This document shows, piece by piece, positions 15,847 to 23,926 of a DNA stretch of 64,000 bases. Position 1 is the stretch's first letter, and the number at the start of each line of letters is the position of its first letter. A program made the translations under genes and the position numbers. The notes beneath the pieces are model-generated. The model worked only from the letters and a program-made list of their open reading frames with translations. It was not told the origin of the DNA and ran no database searches. Source of the stretch: an uncultured bacterium (GTDB taxonomy: Bacteria > Cyanobacteriota > Vampirovibrionia > Gastranaerophilales > Gastranaerophilaceae); assembly GCA_902766105.1 (NCBI GenBank), contig CACXCI010000062.1, positions 1 through 64,000 of the forward strand, given 5' to 3'.

Positions 15847-15987
15847 ATGTATGACGAGCTTTTAAATAACCAAATAATCATTGAACTAAGAGAGCTGATT
15901 GAAAAAGCAGAAAAACTTGAAGAAGATAAAGATGCTTATTGCAATCTTATGAAGACTATGATTTTAAATACATATAGTGAAAATTAG
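15847..15987 (+). CDS. Small acidic helical protein, 46 residues
   Basis: A short open frame from ATG 15847 to TAG 15985-15987 gives MYDELLNNQIIIELRELIEK and continues AEKLEEDKDAYCNLMKTM, a strongly helical, charged pattern consistent with a coiled coil. GGGGTG lies about ten bases upstream as a possible ribosome site. It fills most of an otherwise empty 274-base gap between the permease and the CoA-disulfide-reductase-like gene. Codon use (AAA, GAA, TTA rich) matches the neighbours. No family is recognised. Confidence 0.5.
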   Translation: MYDELLNNQIIIELRELIEKAEKLEEDKDAYCNLMKTMILNTYSEN

Positions 15988-16033
15988 TCTATAGGACAAT
16001 GAAAATTCATATCAAATCGATTAGATTGTTAAT

Positions 16034-17398
16034 ATGAATATTGTCATTATAGGCGGAGTTGCAGCCGGAGCAAAGGCTGCAGCTAAAATAAAACGTTTAC
16101 TTCCTGACTCAAAGGTTAGTATATATACTGATGATTCTCATGTATCATATTCTGCTTGTGGTTTGCCCTACTACATTGAGGGAAATTTTACTGATTATCG
16201 GATGCTTCTTGTTCGTTCAGTTGAGGAGTTCAAAGCTTCCGGTATAGATGTTTATTTACATAACAGGGTTGATAAAATATTACCCCAACAGCATAAAGTC
16301 CTCGTATCAACCGAAAATGATGCAAAATTAGTAGATTATGACAAGCTTATTATAGCTACGGGTGCAAGACCTTTGATTCCTGAAATAAAAGGTGTTAATG
16401 ACTATAATAATATTTATACACTAAGACGAGTGGAAGATGGCATAAAAATTAGAGAAAAAATGCTTCAATCAAAGCACGCCACAATAATCGGGAGCGGCTT
16501 TATCGGTTTAGAGGTTCTTGAGGCATTTGTTAAAAACGGTTTGTCTGTTGATTTAATTGAGCATAATAACAGAATTATGAAGGCATTTGACGAGGATATG
16601 TCTGAAGCTATCCGCAATCGCCTTGAAAGCATTGATAATCGCACATTTAATTTCTATACAGGTGAAAAAGTTATAGAATTTTCCGGTGATGGTACAAATG
16701 TAAATACGGTAAAAACAGAATCGGGTAAGGAATTTAAGACAGATTTTGTATTACTCAGTACAGGTATAATTCCAAATTCAGAAATAGCGAAAGATGCCGG
16801 AATAGAACTTGGTAAAAGTGGTGCAATTAAAGTGAATAAACTTATGCAAACATCTGTTGAAGATATTTTTGCCTGCGGGGACTGTTGTGAAGAAACTCAC
16901 ATTGTCAGCGGAAAACACGTATGGGTTCCGCTTGGTTCTACGGCAAATAAAGAAGGAAGATGCGCAGCGCTTAACGCTGCGGGCCACTATAATGTATTCG
17001 AAGGTGTTTTAGGTTCAATTGTTTCAAGATGTTTAAATACTACAATGGCAATGACCGGATTAAATGAGCAACAAGCTAAAGACGCCGGGTACACTCCGAT
17101 TAGCGCTACAATTTCAAAAGAAGACAAAGTTGCCTACATGCCAAACGTTGGCGATATTACTATTAAAGTTATTGCAGATAAGGTAACGGGTAAATTACTT
17201 GGTGCGCAAGCAATAGGCTCACTCGGGGCAGACAAAAGAATTAACTCTGTTGCAACAGCATTATTGGGTAAAATGTCTGTAAAAGATTTTAAAAATAACG
17301 ACTTAACTTACTCCCCTCCATATTCTACAACAATAGATCCGCTACTGGATATAATGGCTATATTATGTAAAAAACTGGACGAACATTGTGAAGATTAA
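16034..17398 (+). CDS. FAD-dependent pyridine nucleotide-disulfide oxidoreductase, CoA-disulfide reductase/NADH oxidase type
   Basis: 454 residues. The N-terminal FAD site is IIGGVAAGAKAAAKIKR and the single redox cysteine is Cys42 in SYSACGLPYYI, the hallmark of the CoA-disulfide reductase and NADH oxidase/peroxidase branch. The NAD(P) motif GSGFIGLEVLEAF lies near residue 155, the second FAD motif DIFACGDCCEE near 280, and a C-terminal dimerisation domain follows. It probably reduces CoA disulfide or a related low-molecular-weight disulfide or oxygen species with NAD(P)H. No rhodanese domain is fused. It meets the converging FAD oxidoreductase gene at a shared TTAA (four-base overlap). Confidence 0.88.
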   Translation: MNIVIIGGVAAGAKAAAKIKRLLPDSKVSIYTDDSHVSYSACGLPYYIEGNFTDYRMLLVRSVEEFKASGIDVYLHNRVDKILPQQHKVLVSTENDAKLVDYDKLIIATGARPLIPEIKGVNDYNNIYTLRRVEDGIKIREKMLQSKHATIIGSGFIGLEVLEAFVKNGLSVDLIEHNNRIMKAFDEDMSEAIRNRLESIDNRTFNFYTGEKVIEFSGDGTNVNTVKTESGKEFKTDFVLLSTGIIPNSEIAKDAGIELGKSGAIKVNKLMQTSVEDIFACGDCCEETHIVSGKHVWVPLGSTANKEGRCAALNAAGHYNVFEGVLGSIVSRCLNTTMAMTGLNEQQAKDAGYTPISATISKEDKVAYMPNVGDITIKVIADKVTGKLLGAQAIGSLGADKRINSVATALLGKMSVKDFKNNDLTYSPPYSTTIDPLLDIMAILCKKLDEHCED

Positions 17399-18708
17399 GT
17401 TATTCTAGCTTTTATGTGTTTTGCAACGGCTTCTCCCATAGAAAAACAGCTCGCCTGCACCCTTAATGCGCCTTGAGCCAAGTAATCTGCTGATAAATTT
17501 CTTCCCGCCATATATAAATTATCATAATTATATGACATTAAGCTTTCTATAGGTAGCTGATATTCCCCATTTTTTTCTAACGTTGAAGAATTTTTTTCGG
17601 AAGAATGTATATCAACCGGATAATTTGAAATAACTGCAGGATTTTTAAAGGTTTTACCTGATCTTAAATCTTCAATTGTATAAATATATTTTCCTCTTAT
17701 TCTATCTGAAGCTCTCACTCCAAGATAGTCTGAAATATTTGATATATAAGCATTTTCAAAACCGGGAAAATATTTCTTGCAAAACTCTGATAATCTCAAA
17801 ATCGCTTGCCTGCCATTAAGCAATGCCTTTGTTCTATCCTCAATAGCACTTGGGTTAAGGCTTTCAGCGACACGAGGGCAATTAAAAGCAAGACTATCTC
17901 GGGTTCCGGCTACTGAAAATACCTGAAAATAGTTCCTATCAGTATCTTTTAGTATGTTATTATTTACCGCATCATTAAATAAATCAGCCAAAGCCCAGTG
18001 TTTATCTGCATCCCAGGTGTATGCTGTAGATAAATACGTAACTCCGTCTACAACCTCTGCTGTTGTAACGTTTCTGTCATTATCTTTTTCCTGCAAATAT
18101 TGGGAAAATGTTTGAATATCAATACCTGACATGATAAATCTTAAACTCATAGGCTGAAATTTATTTTCATTTTTTAAAAAATCGCAATTAATTATTTTTG
18201 AAAAATAAGAATTTCCAGTCGAGTCTACAACATATCTCGCCTCGATATGTTCCGATAAAACACGTTCTCTGCAATCAGAAATATTATCACTATGTATCTT
18301 ATAGTTATATGGCGATAAAGTTTTGTTGACGGAGATTGATAAAATTGTGTTGTCTAATATCTCAGCATCAATTATTTCAGCATTAAATAATATGTCTACA
18401 TTATTATCAGTTAACATTTTATCTAAGACAATTTTTAATATTTCAGGGTTAAACCAGCCGGGATTACCCATATATTCTGCTTGTGCGCTGCATTTTTTCA
18501 TTTCGGAAATCAAATTTTCGTAAAAAAATGTGTTTATTTGATTATTACCGGAATTCATAACCGGAACAACAAGTCCGGAGGTCATTGTACCGCCAAGTAC
18601 CTCTGATTTTTCCAATAACAACGCCGATAGTCCAAGTTTTCCGCAATTCCATGCACAAGCACAGCCTGCAGTTCCCCCGCCTATAATAACTACATCATAT
18701 TTTTTCAT
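17395..18708 (-). CDS. FAD-dependent oxidoreductase (FAD_oxidored family)
   Basis: 437 residues. The dinucleotide-binding motif VVIIGGGTAGCACAWNCGK is at the N-terminus, followed by GGTMTSGLVVPV, a hallmark of the FAD_oxidored (PF12831) family. Further features are YVVDSTGNSYFSKII near residue 160 and the C-terminal FAD segment NLYMAGRNLSADYLAQGALR. Substrates for this family are poorly known. It has a single-gene promoter with TATAAT six bases before the ATG and no ribosome site. Its 3' end overlaps the converging reductase gene by four bases. Confidence 0.85.
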   Translation of the reverse strand: MKKYDVVIIGGGTAGCACAWNCGKLGLSALLLEKSEVLGGTMTSGLVVPVMNSGNNQINTFFYENLISEMKKCSAQAEYMGNPGWFNPEILKIVLDKMLTDNNVDILFNAEIIDAEILDNTILSISVNKTLSPYNYKIHSDNISDCRERVLSEHIEARYVVDSTGNSYFSKIINCDFLKNENKFQPMSLRFIMSGIDIQTFSQYLQEKDNDRNVTTAEVVDGVTYLSTAYTWDADKHWALADLFNDAVNNNILKDTDRNYFQVFSVAGTRDSLAFNCPRVAESLNPSAIEDRTKALLNGRQAILRLSEFCKKYFPGFENAYISNISDYLGVRASDRIRGKYIYTIEDLRSGKTFKNPAVISNYPVDIHSSEKNSSTLEKNGEYQLPIESLMSYNYDNLYMAGRNLSADYLAQGALRVQASCFSMGEAVAKHIKARIT

Positions 18709-18720
18709 ATTAATATTATA
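18709..18720 (-). promoter_or_regulatory. -10 box directly before the FAD oxidoreductase start
   Basis: Minus-strand TATAAT (18715-18720) is followed by six bases and then the ATG. There is no room for a ribosome site, so a leaderless mRNA is predicted. Confidence 0.5.
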
Positions 18721-18757
18721 GAAATTTAAGATAAGGTTTGCAAACTTGTAAATATTT

Positions 18758-20074
18758 CTATACTCTATGCAATTTATTGTATTTAGAACTTGACATAAGA
18801 TTGCTGTTATTAATTTCTAAATTTCGGCGCTCTATAATAGCCTCATTAAGGCCTGTTAAATTTTCATCACGATAAAATATACCTGCTCGAGTTTTTAATA
18901 GCCCTAAATCGTATTCTGAGAGGTGATATTTTATGAGGTTAGAATTTTTTACGGCAACAGTACCAATTGGAAAATTTTTATCCTTATTATATTTGTAACC
19001 AATTTTGAGTCCGGCGTTTATCATTGCATTTCGAATTGCAGCAGATGTTGAATATGTCAAGATTACTCCATCCTTATCGAGATGCTTATGCAATTGTTGA
19101 AAAAACTCTAAAGTCCAAAGACATGGACACTTAGAAGGTGAAAATGCGTCTAAAAATATTAAATTATAAATTGTTTTATCATTTTTTATAAAATTACGTG
19201 CATCATCTATTTTTAGTTCAAAATTAATATCCTGTAAATTATACCTTTTTAGACCCTTTTTATACTTATTAGATATATGGCTATAATATATATTATGTAA
19301 AAAGGGTAGTTTATACTCAATTTGTGATTTATTACACCTTTTATATTTATCAAGCTTATAAATACCCTTTATATCATCGTCAAATATCGGAAGATATTCT
19401 TTTCTTTCTAAAATTGATAAAATATCGGTATTTTCAAGAATTTCAGGGTAATTTTGGGCAATTTTTTGATAAATTAAAAAATTTATTAATTTATTAATTT
19501 TCAATTTTGATTTTTTATTATTTTTTTCGTTTATATATTTTTCGATTCTTTCATACTTAAATTCTAATTTATTGTTAGAAAAATTTTTTATATCAGTTTT
19601 TATAAACGGAGATAAAAATGTTAAATTTTTGTCATTATCTATAGCTGTTACAGAAATATTAGAGCAAATATTATTACCATATATCGAGTCGATATTATAT
19701 AACTTTTCATTGTTGGTATTGTTATTTATTAAATTATCAGTATGTATCGTATCGCTACAAATATTGTTGTTGATATGGGAGATATTATTTGTATATATCG
19801 CAGAGTTATATTGTTTTGATTTAAAATTTTTATCTTTTAAAAAATTTTCAAAAATATAATTTAAAAAACATTTTGAATTATATCCGATTCCATAGCAAAT
19901 ATCCAGAACATTGATTTTTGGTTTAGTCAGTAATAGCTCAAAGTTAACAGGCAATATAAATTTTTCATAAGCTTCGGTTATAGCGCCTGTAGCACTATGA
20001 TAAATATCGTTAAAATCCTCGTTATACAGCCCTATAGAGCCATCATTAGTTAAATATGGCTTAAATTTATACAT
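18758..20074 (-). CDS. MnmD-type tRNA (mnm5s2U34) methyltransferase homologue with long Asn-rich insertion
   Basis: 438 residues, against roughly 230-300 for MnmD or the MnmC methyltransferase domain. The SAM-binding motif VLDICYGIGYNSK (residues 56-68), the acidic motif VTAIDNDKN (~142), LIFLDAFSPSKCPCLW (~305-320) and the helix SAAIRNAMINAGLKIG are characteristic of the DUF752/MnmD fold. The tail RAGIFYRDENLTGLNEAIIE resembles the end of cyanobacterial homologues. Between the SAM motifs lie an Asn/Ile-rich stretch (~82-138) and a Lys/Asn-rich stretch (~160-280) not expected in the family. No FAD-dependent MnmC oxidase domain is present. The DNA of the insert is strikingly AT-rich. TATAAT lies six bases before the ATG. 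Confidence 0.8.
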   Translation of the reverse strand: MYKFKPYLTNDGSIGLYNEDFNDIYHSATGAITEAYEKFILPVNFELLLTKPKINVLDICYGIGYNSKCFLNYIFENFLKDKNFKSKQYNSAIYTNNISHINNNICSDTIHTDNLINNNTNNEKLYNIDSIYGNNICSNISVTAIDNDKNLTFLSPFIKTDIKNFSNNKLEFKYERIEKYINEKNNKKSKLKINKLINFLIYQKIAQNYPEILENTDILSILERKEYLPIFDDDIKGIYKLDKYKRCNKSQIEYKLPFLHNIYYSHISNKYKKGLKRYNLQDINFELKIDDARNFIKNDKTIYNLIFLDAFSPSKCPCLWTLEFFQQLHKHLDKDGVILTYSTSAAIRNAMINAGLKIGYKYNKDKNFPIGTVAVKNSNLIKYHLSEYDLGLLKTRAGIFYRDENLTGLNEAIIERRNLEINNSNLMSSSKYNKLHRV

Positions 20075-20086
20075 AGCTTGATTATA
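20075..20086 (-). promoter_or_regulatory. -10 box directly before the MnmD-like gene
   Basis: Minus-strand TATAAT (20081-20086) is separated from the ATG at 20074 by six bases, predicting a leaderless mRNA. Confidence 0.5.
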
Positions 20087-20178
20087 CGGCTATTTGCCAT
20101 GATTTACAACTTATTAAAATATCTTAAAAATATTGATATAATTGAATTGTAGCCTAAATTTGAATAAGAATTGCTTTT

Positions 20179-20200
20179 TGGTATAATATAATTGAAGGAA
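20179..20200 (+). promoter_or_regulatory. thrB promoter (extended -10) and ribosome site
   Basis: TGG-TATAAT (box at 20182-20187) is followed by a leader of about 15 bases containing GAAGGA, well placed for the ATG at 20209. This contrasts with genes in the window that use the same box but have no leader. Confidence 0.55.
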
Positions 20201-20208
20201 TAAATAGT

Positions 20209-21156
20209 ATGAAAGTAACTGTAAAAGTACCGGCGACAACGGCAAATCTAGGTCCAGGCTTTGATTGTTTGGGCATGGCATTACCAATATATAATACTGT
20301 AACGATTGAAGAAACTGTACTCCCGGGTACAGGTATAGAAATTAATGTGATGGCTGACAGCGATTCAATTGACCAAATATCGCTTGATCATGTACCTACG
20401 GACGAAAATAGTATTGTATATAAGGCTGTTGAATTATTATATAATTCAATTGGACAAACGCCAAGCGAGTTAAAGATTAATATACAGTCAAATATTCCTG
20501 TAGCAAGAGGGTTAGGCAGCAGCTCTGCTGTTATTGTAGGTGCTTTAATTGCTGCGAATGAATTGTTAGGCAGACCGGCAGATGAGGTAGCGCTTTTGTC
20601 AATTGCATGTGAAATTGAAGGACATCCTGACAATATTACACCGGCTATTGTTGGAGGTCTGGTTATTTCCTCATTAGAAGATGATGGAAGTGTTGCATAC
20701 AGCAAATTGTATTGGCCGTCTGATTGGAAAATTACCGTTTGCGTTCCTGATTTTGAGTTATCAACTGATATTGCAAGATCTGTTTTACCAAAAGAGGTTC
20801 CAATGAAGGATGCTATTTTTAATGCTCAGCGATTGGCAATGTTTGTTCAGGCAGTACATACAAAAGATTCAGAACTTATGAAGCTGGCTCTTCATGATAA
20901 ATTGCACCAACCCTACAGAATGAAATTAGTTCCTGGGTTGGATAAAATTATTGATAATTTAAGGCATTTTGACAATGTTTTAGGTTGCGTATTAAGTGGT
21001 GCAGGCTCTTCAATCTTGATTATTTCTGAGAAGGGTGATCTTGATAAGATCAGAGATGTTGTAAAAGACACCTGGGCAGACCAAAACATAAAATGTAATA
21101 TAAGAACTTTGTCTGTCGAAAATAACGGGGCTCAAGTTATTTCAAATGAAGATTAA
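20209..21156 (+). CDS. thrB: Homoserine kinase
   Basis: 315 residues, normal length for this GHMP kinase, which phosphorylates homoserine in threonine synthesis. The N-terminal VPATTANLGPGFDCLGMAL and the ATP-binding loop PVARGLGSSSAVIVGAL (near residue 98) are diagnostic, as is the C-terminal GCVLSGAGSSILII. It is a single-gene unit: thrA/hom and thrC, which often adjoin it, are absent here. The end faces the minus-strand glmS operon across a weak hairpin. Confidence 0.96.
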   Translation: MKVTVKVPATTANLGPGFDCLGMALPIYNTVTIEETVLPGTGIEINVMADSDSIDQISLDHVPTDENSIVYKAVELLYNSIGQTPSELKINIQSNIPVARGLGSSSAVIVGALIAANELLGRPADEVALLSIACEIEGHPDNITPAIVGGLVISSLEDDGSVAYSKLYWPSDWKITVCVPDFELSTDIARSVLPKEVPMKDAIFNAQRLAMFVQAVHTKDSELMKLALHDKLHQPYRMKLVPGLDKIIDNLRHFDNVLGCVLSGAGSSILIISEKGDLDKIRDVVKDTWADQNIKCNIRTLSVENNGAQVISNED

Positions 21157-21172
21157 AAGTTGCATAATATAA

Positions 21173-21190
21173 AAACTTATTATTAAGTTT
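21173..21190. terminator. Weak hairpin between converging thrB and the 55-codon gene
   Basis: AAACTTA (21173-21179) pairs with TAAGTTT (21184-21190). On the minus strand the stem is followed by TTTTATATT, so it fits best as the end of the glmS transcript. The stem is all A/T except one pair, hence low confidence. Confidence 0.35.
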
Positions 21191-21350
21191 CTCTTTCGTA
21201 TGTTACATTAATTTTTAGTTTTTTATCATCAACATCTGTAATCGCCCACCTTATAATAGAACCGCACTTTTTTGTCAATTCAGCCTCTATTTTTTCAGCG
21301 GTGTTTACAGATTTATCTATATATAAAATGTCAGACAGAACAGATTTCAT
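21183..21350 (-). CDS. Small protein of 55 residues cotranscribed with glmS
   Basis: Open frame from ATG 21350 to TAA 21183-21185. The product begins MKSVLSDILYIDKSVNTAEK and ends with IINVTYE-like beta residues (KLKINVTYERET). It starts eight bases after the glmS stop, with AGGGA at an ideal distance from the ATG, so it is very probably translated. Pattern suggests a small alpha/beta protein with a single Cys and a Trp. No family recognised. Too short for usual ORF cut-offs. Confidence 0.65.
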   Translation of the reverse strand: MKSVLSDILYIDKSVNTAEKIEAELTKKCGSIIRWAITDVDDKKLKINVTYERET

Positions 21351-21358
21351 AAAAGTCC

Positions 21359-23203
21359 CTATTCAACAGTTACGGATTTTGCCAAATTTCTGGGTTGATC
21401 AACATCTTTGCCCAAAAATTCTGCTATATAATAGGCTATCAGTTGAAGTGGAATCATCGCAATTAATGGAGATAATAATTCCATTACATCCGGGACTCTA
21501 ATAATAGAGTCAAATAAATCATTCAGTTTTTCATCCGTCGAATTTGTTAATGCAATCATTCGAGCGTTTCGTGCTTTTGCTTCTTCACTATTAGATAGCA
21601 ATTTTTCATAAACAGAGCCATTCATCAGTATTGATAGGACCGGCATAGTTTCATCAAGCATTGCAATAGGACCGTGCTTTAACTCTCCAGCAGGATAACC
21701 TGTTGCATTTATATAGCTTATTTCTTTTAATTTCAATGCACCCTCAAGTGCTGTAGGGTAATTTATACCCCTTGCAATATAGATAAAATCTCTTGTATTT
21801 GCATATTTTCTTGCACATTTTTGAATTTCTTCTTTATGAGCAAGTATTTGCTCTATTTTTTGAGGTAAAAGCAACATTTCTGATTTAATTTTCTTCAGAT
21901 TATCAGAGGTCATAGTACCTTTAATTTCAGCCATGTACAAAGCTAACAGGTAAAACGAGGTTAATTGTGCAATATATGATTTTGTTGCAGCAACTGACAC
22001 TTCTATGCCTGCATTTACGGAAAGTAAACTGTCTGCCTCTCTTGCCATTGCACTATCAGGTCTGTTTGTTATAATTAAAATGTGTGAGCCTCTTGCTTTT
22101 GACTGTTTAATAGCTGTAAGAGTATCAGCAGTTTCACCCGACTGAGATACACCAATAACAAGCGTATGCTTATCTGTTACGGTATTTCTATATATATACT
22201 CACTTGAAGCTTCTATATCAACAGGAATCTTACAAAAATCCTCAATAATATATTTACCGACCATTGCAGCATGCAAAGATGTACCACAAGCTATAATTTG
22301 AATTCGGTTTAAGTTTTTTAGTGTATCTTTTGTAAGATTTACTTCATCTAAAACGATATTATTATCGGAAGTTTTTATTTTACCAACCAAAATATTTCTT
22401 ATAATGTCTGGCTGTTCGTGGATTTCTTTTAACATAAAATGTTTGTAGCCCATTTTGCTTAATGCGACAGGTTCCCACGGAAGCAATTCGACTTTTGGTG
22501 ATATTTCCAACATATTTTCATTCTCAATTTTTATTGAAGATTTCGTTATTGTTGCAACTTGGTTATCTCCAAGGTAAATAGCTTGCTTTGTATGTTTAAT
22601 AAATGCCGGAACATCTGAGGCTATGTAGTATTCACCTTCACCCAGCCCGATTACAAGCGGTGCGTTACGCTTAGTTGCAACAATTTTGTCGGGTTCATCA
22701 TTGTGCATAATACAAAGTGCGTATGCGCCTTCTATTTTTTTTGCAGCTAAATGAACTGCTTTTGTTAAATCCTTAACCTCTCCATATATATTTGCTATAA
22801 GATGTGCAACTGTCTCTGTATCTGTTTGAGAGCGGAATTTACACCCTTTTGCTTCTAATTCGGCTTTTAATTCTTTGTAATTTTCTATAATACCGTTGTG
22901 AACAAGCACCAATTTGCCGCAATTACATGTATGAGGGTGAGCATTAACAACTGATGGCGCTCCGTGTGTAGCCCATCTTATATGACCAATGCCAACTGTT
23001 GCTTTAGAAATTTCATAAGCATGAGATGATAATTCTTCTCTTAAATTGCACAGTTTACCTTCTGCCTTATATATTTCTATTTTGTCAGAACATTTTACCG
23101 CAATACCAGATGAATCATATCCTCTATATTCTAACTGCTCTAATCCGTCAACTAATATATCTACAACAGGTTTATTACCAACGTAACCAACTATTCCACA
23201 CAT
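21359..23203 (-). CDS. glmS: Glutamine-fructose-6-phosphate aminotransferase (isomerizing)
   Basis: 614 residues, the normal length. It makes glucosamine 6-phosphate, the entry to UDP-GlcNAc for peptidoglycan and lipopolysaccharide. Cys2 of MCGIVGYVG is the glutaminase nucleophile, followed by LEYRGYDSSG. The isomerase half has two SIS domains: GTSLHAAMVGKY near residue 306, SQSGETADTL near 353, and the end DQPRNLAKSVTVE. AGGGAGAG is the ribosome site. The leader is short and contains no glmS ribozyme. It leads a two-gene unit with the 55-residue protein. Confidence 0.97.
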   Translation of the reverse strand: MCGIVGYVGNKPVVDILVDGLEQLEYRGYDSSGIAVKCSDKIEIYKAEGKLCNLREELSSHAYEISKATVGIGHIRWATHGAPSVVNAHPHTCNCGKLVLVHNGIIENYKELKAELEAKGCKFRSQTDTETVAHLIANIYGEVKDLTKAVHLAAKKIEGAYALCIMHNDEPDKIVATKRNAPLVIGLGEGEYYIASDVPAFIKHTKQAIYLGDNQVATITKSSIKIENENMLEISPKVELLPWEPVALSKMGYKHFMLKEIHEQPDIIRNILVGKIKTSDNNIVLDEVNLTKDTLKNLNRIQIIACGTSLHAAMVGKYIIEDFCKIPVDIEASSEYIYRNTVTDKHTLVIGVSQSGETADTLTAIKQSKARGSHILIITNRPDSAMAREADSLLSVNAGIEVSVAATKSYIAQLTSFYLLALYMAEIKGTMTSDNLKKIKSEMLLLPQKIEQILAHKEEIQKCARKYANTRDFIYIARGINYPTALEGALKLKEISYINATGYPAGELKHGPIAMLDETMPVLSILMNGSVYEKLLSNSEEAKARNARMIALTNSTDEKLNDLFDSIIRVPDVMELLSPLIAMIPLQLIAYYIAEFLGKDVDQPRNLAKSVTVE

Positions 23204-23291
23204 AATAAGGTTCTCTCCCTATAATCTTAAACTATATGTATATATTATCATCAAAATAGAAAGATATTAAAACCTTAATATAAATTTTACA

Positions 23292-23816
23292 TTAATCTAA
23301 TATTCGTATACCAGCACCTACATTTGCCGGCACGGTATTGCTGTAGTTGTATCCTCTGTTACTTGTATTATATCTGTTTATTCCAACAGGATATCCATAT
23401 CCGTTGTATGGCGTATTCATAATTGGTGGGGTAAAACCTGTAGGCTGTCCTATGAATCTGTTTAATATTTTTTGTGCCAATGTATCAGGATTTCTGCTGT
23501 TTGAAAGGTAATTATTATAATAGCGATCCTGATAATTTAACAAAATATTATTTACCCTGTCAACAGGAGCCATTGATGAATAATTTTGATTAAATAATCT
23601 GTTTTCAATTCTGTTTAGTCTGTAATTTAGCGAGTCAGTTCTGAAATTTCTGCCAAAAAGATATTCTTCAACATCAATTAAATCATTAGAATAAGTATTA
23701 TACCCGCTATAGTCAGTATTTGGAATTTGGTTGTAAGTTCTTATAGTACGCTTTTGAGCTTGGCAAACAGGTACAGTAAGTAACAATGCTAATATTACAA
23801 GAAAAATTTTATTCAT
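23292..23816 (-). CDS. Secreted Asn/Tyr-rich protein with LFG repeat motif
   Basis: 174 residues from ATG 23816, which has GAGGTGAT before it; an open frame of 28 more codons upstream lacks support. Residues 1-20 (MNKIFLVILALLLTVPVCQA) are a signal peptide. The mature part contains two related units, EEYLFGRNFRTDSLNYRLNR and IENRLFNQNYSSMAPVDRVN, each of the form LF-x4-(F/Y)-x5-8-R(L/V)-x-(R/N). It ends in a Gly/Tyr/Asn-rich low-complexity tail. The repeat pattern looks like one I associate with exported proteins of this lineage, but no function is assigned. It has its own transcript, diverging from the GH38 gene. Confidence 0.75.
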   Translation of the reverse strand: MNKIFLVILALLLTVPVCQAQKRTIRTYNQIPNTDYSGYNTYSNDLIDVEEYLFGRNFRTDSLNYRLNRIENRLFNQNYSSMAPVDRVNNILLNYQDRYYNNYLSNSRNPDTLAQKILNRFIGQPTGFTPPIMNTPYNGYGYPVGINRYNTSNRGYNYSNTVPANVGAGIRILD

Positions 23817-23911
23817 AATCACCTCTTTATCAAACTTATAATAATTATCATTACAAATTTTTTCATTATGCTGTTGTCTAATCTTAACAATTAGCCACAT
23901 ATTAAAAAAAA

Positions 23912-23926
23912 TGTTAATATATAGCT
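23912..23926 (+). promoter_or_regulatory. Extended -10 directly before the GH38 gene
   Basis: TGT-TAATAT (box at 23915-23920) ends six bases before ATG 23927. No ribosome site is visible, so a leaderless mRNA is predicted. The box deviates from consensus at two positions. Confidence 0.4.

Noticed and set aside
18721-18757. Short palindrome GTTTGCAAAC between the FAD oxidoreductase promoter and the MnmD-like 3' end
   Set aside because: A ten-base self-complementary word in A/T-rich DNA without a T-run or second copy is too weak to call an operator or terminator.
23204-23291. glmS ribozyme riboswitch before glmS
   Set aside because: The leader before the glmS ATG is short, has a normal ribosome site, and no glmS ribozyme core was recognised.
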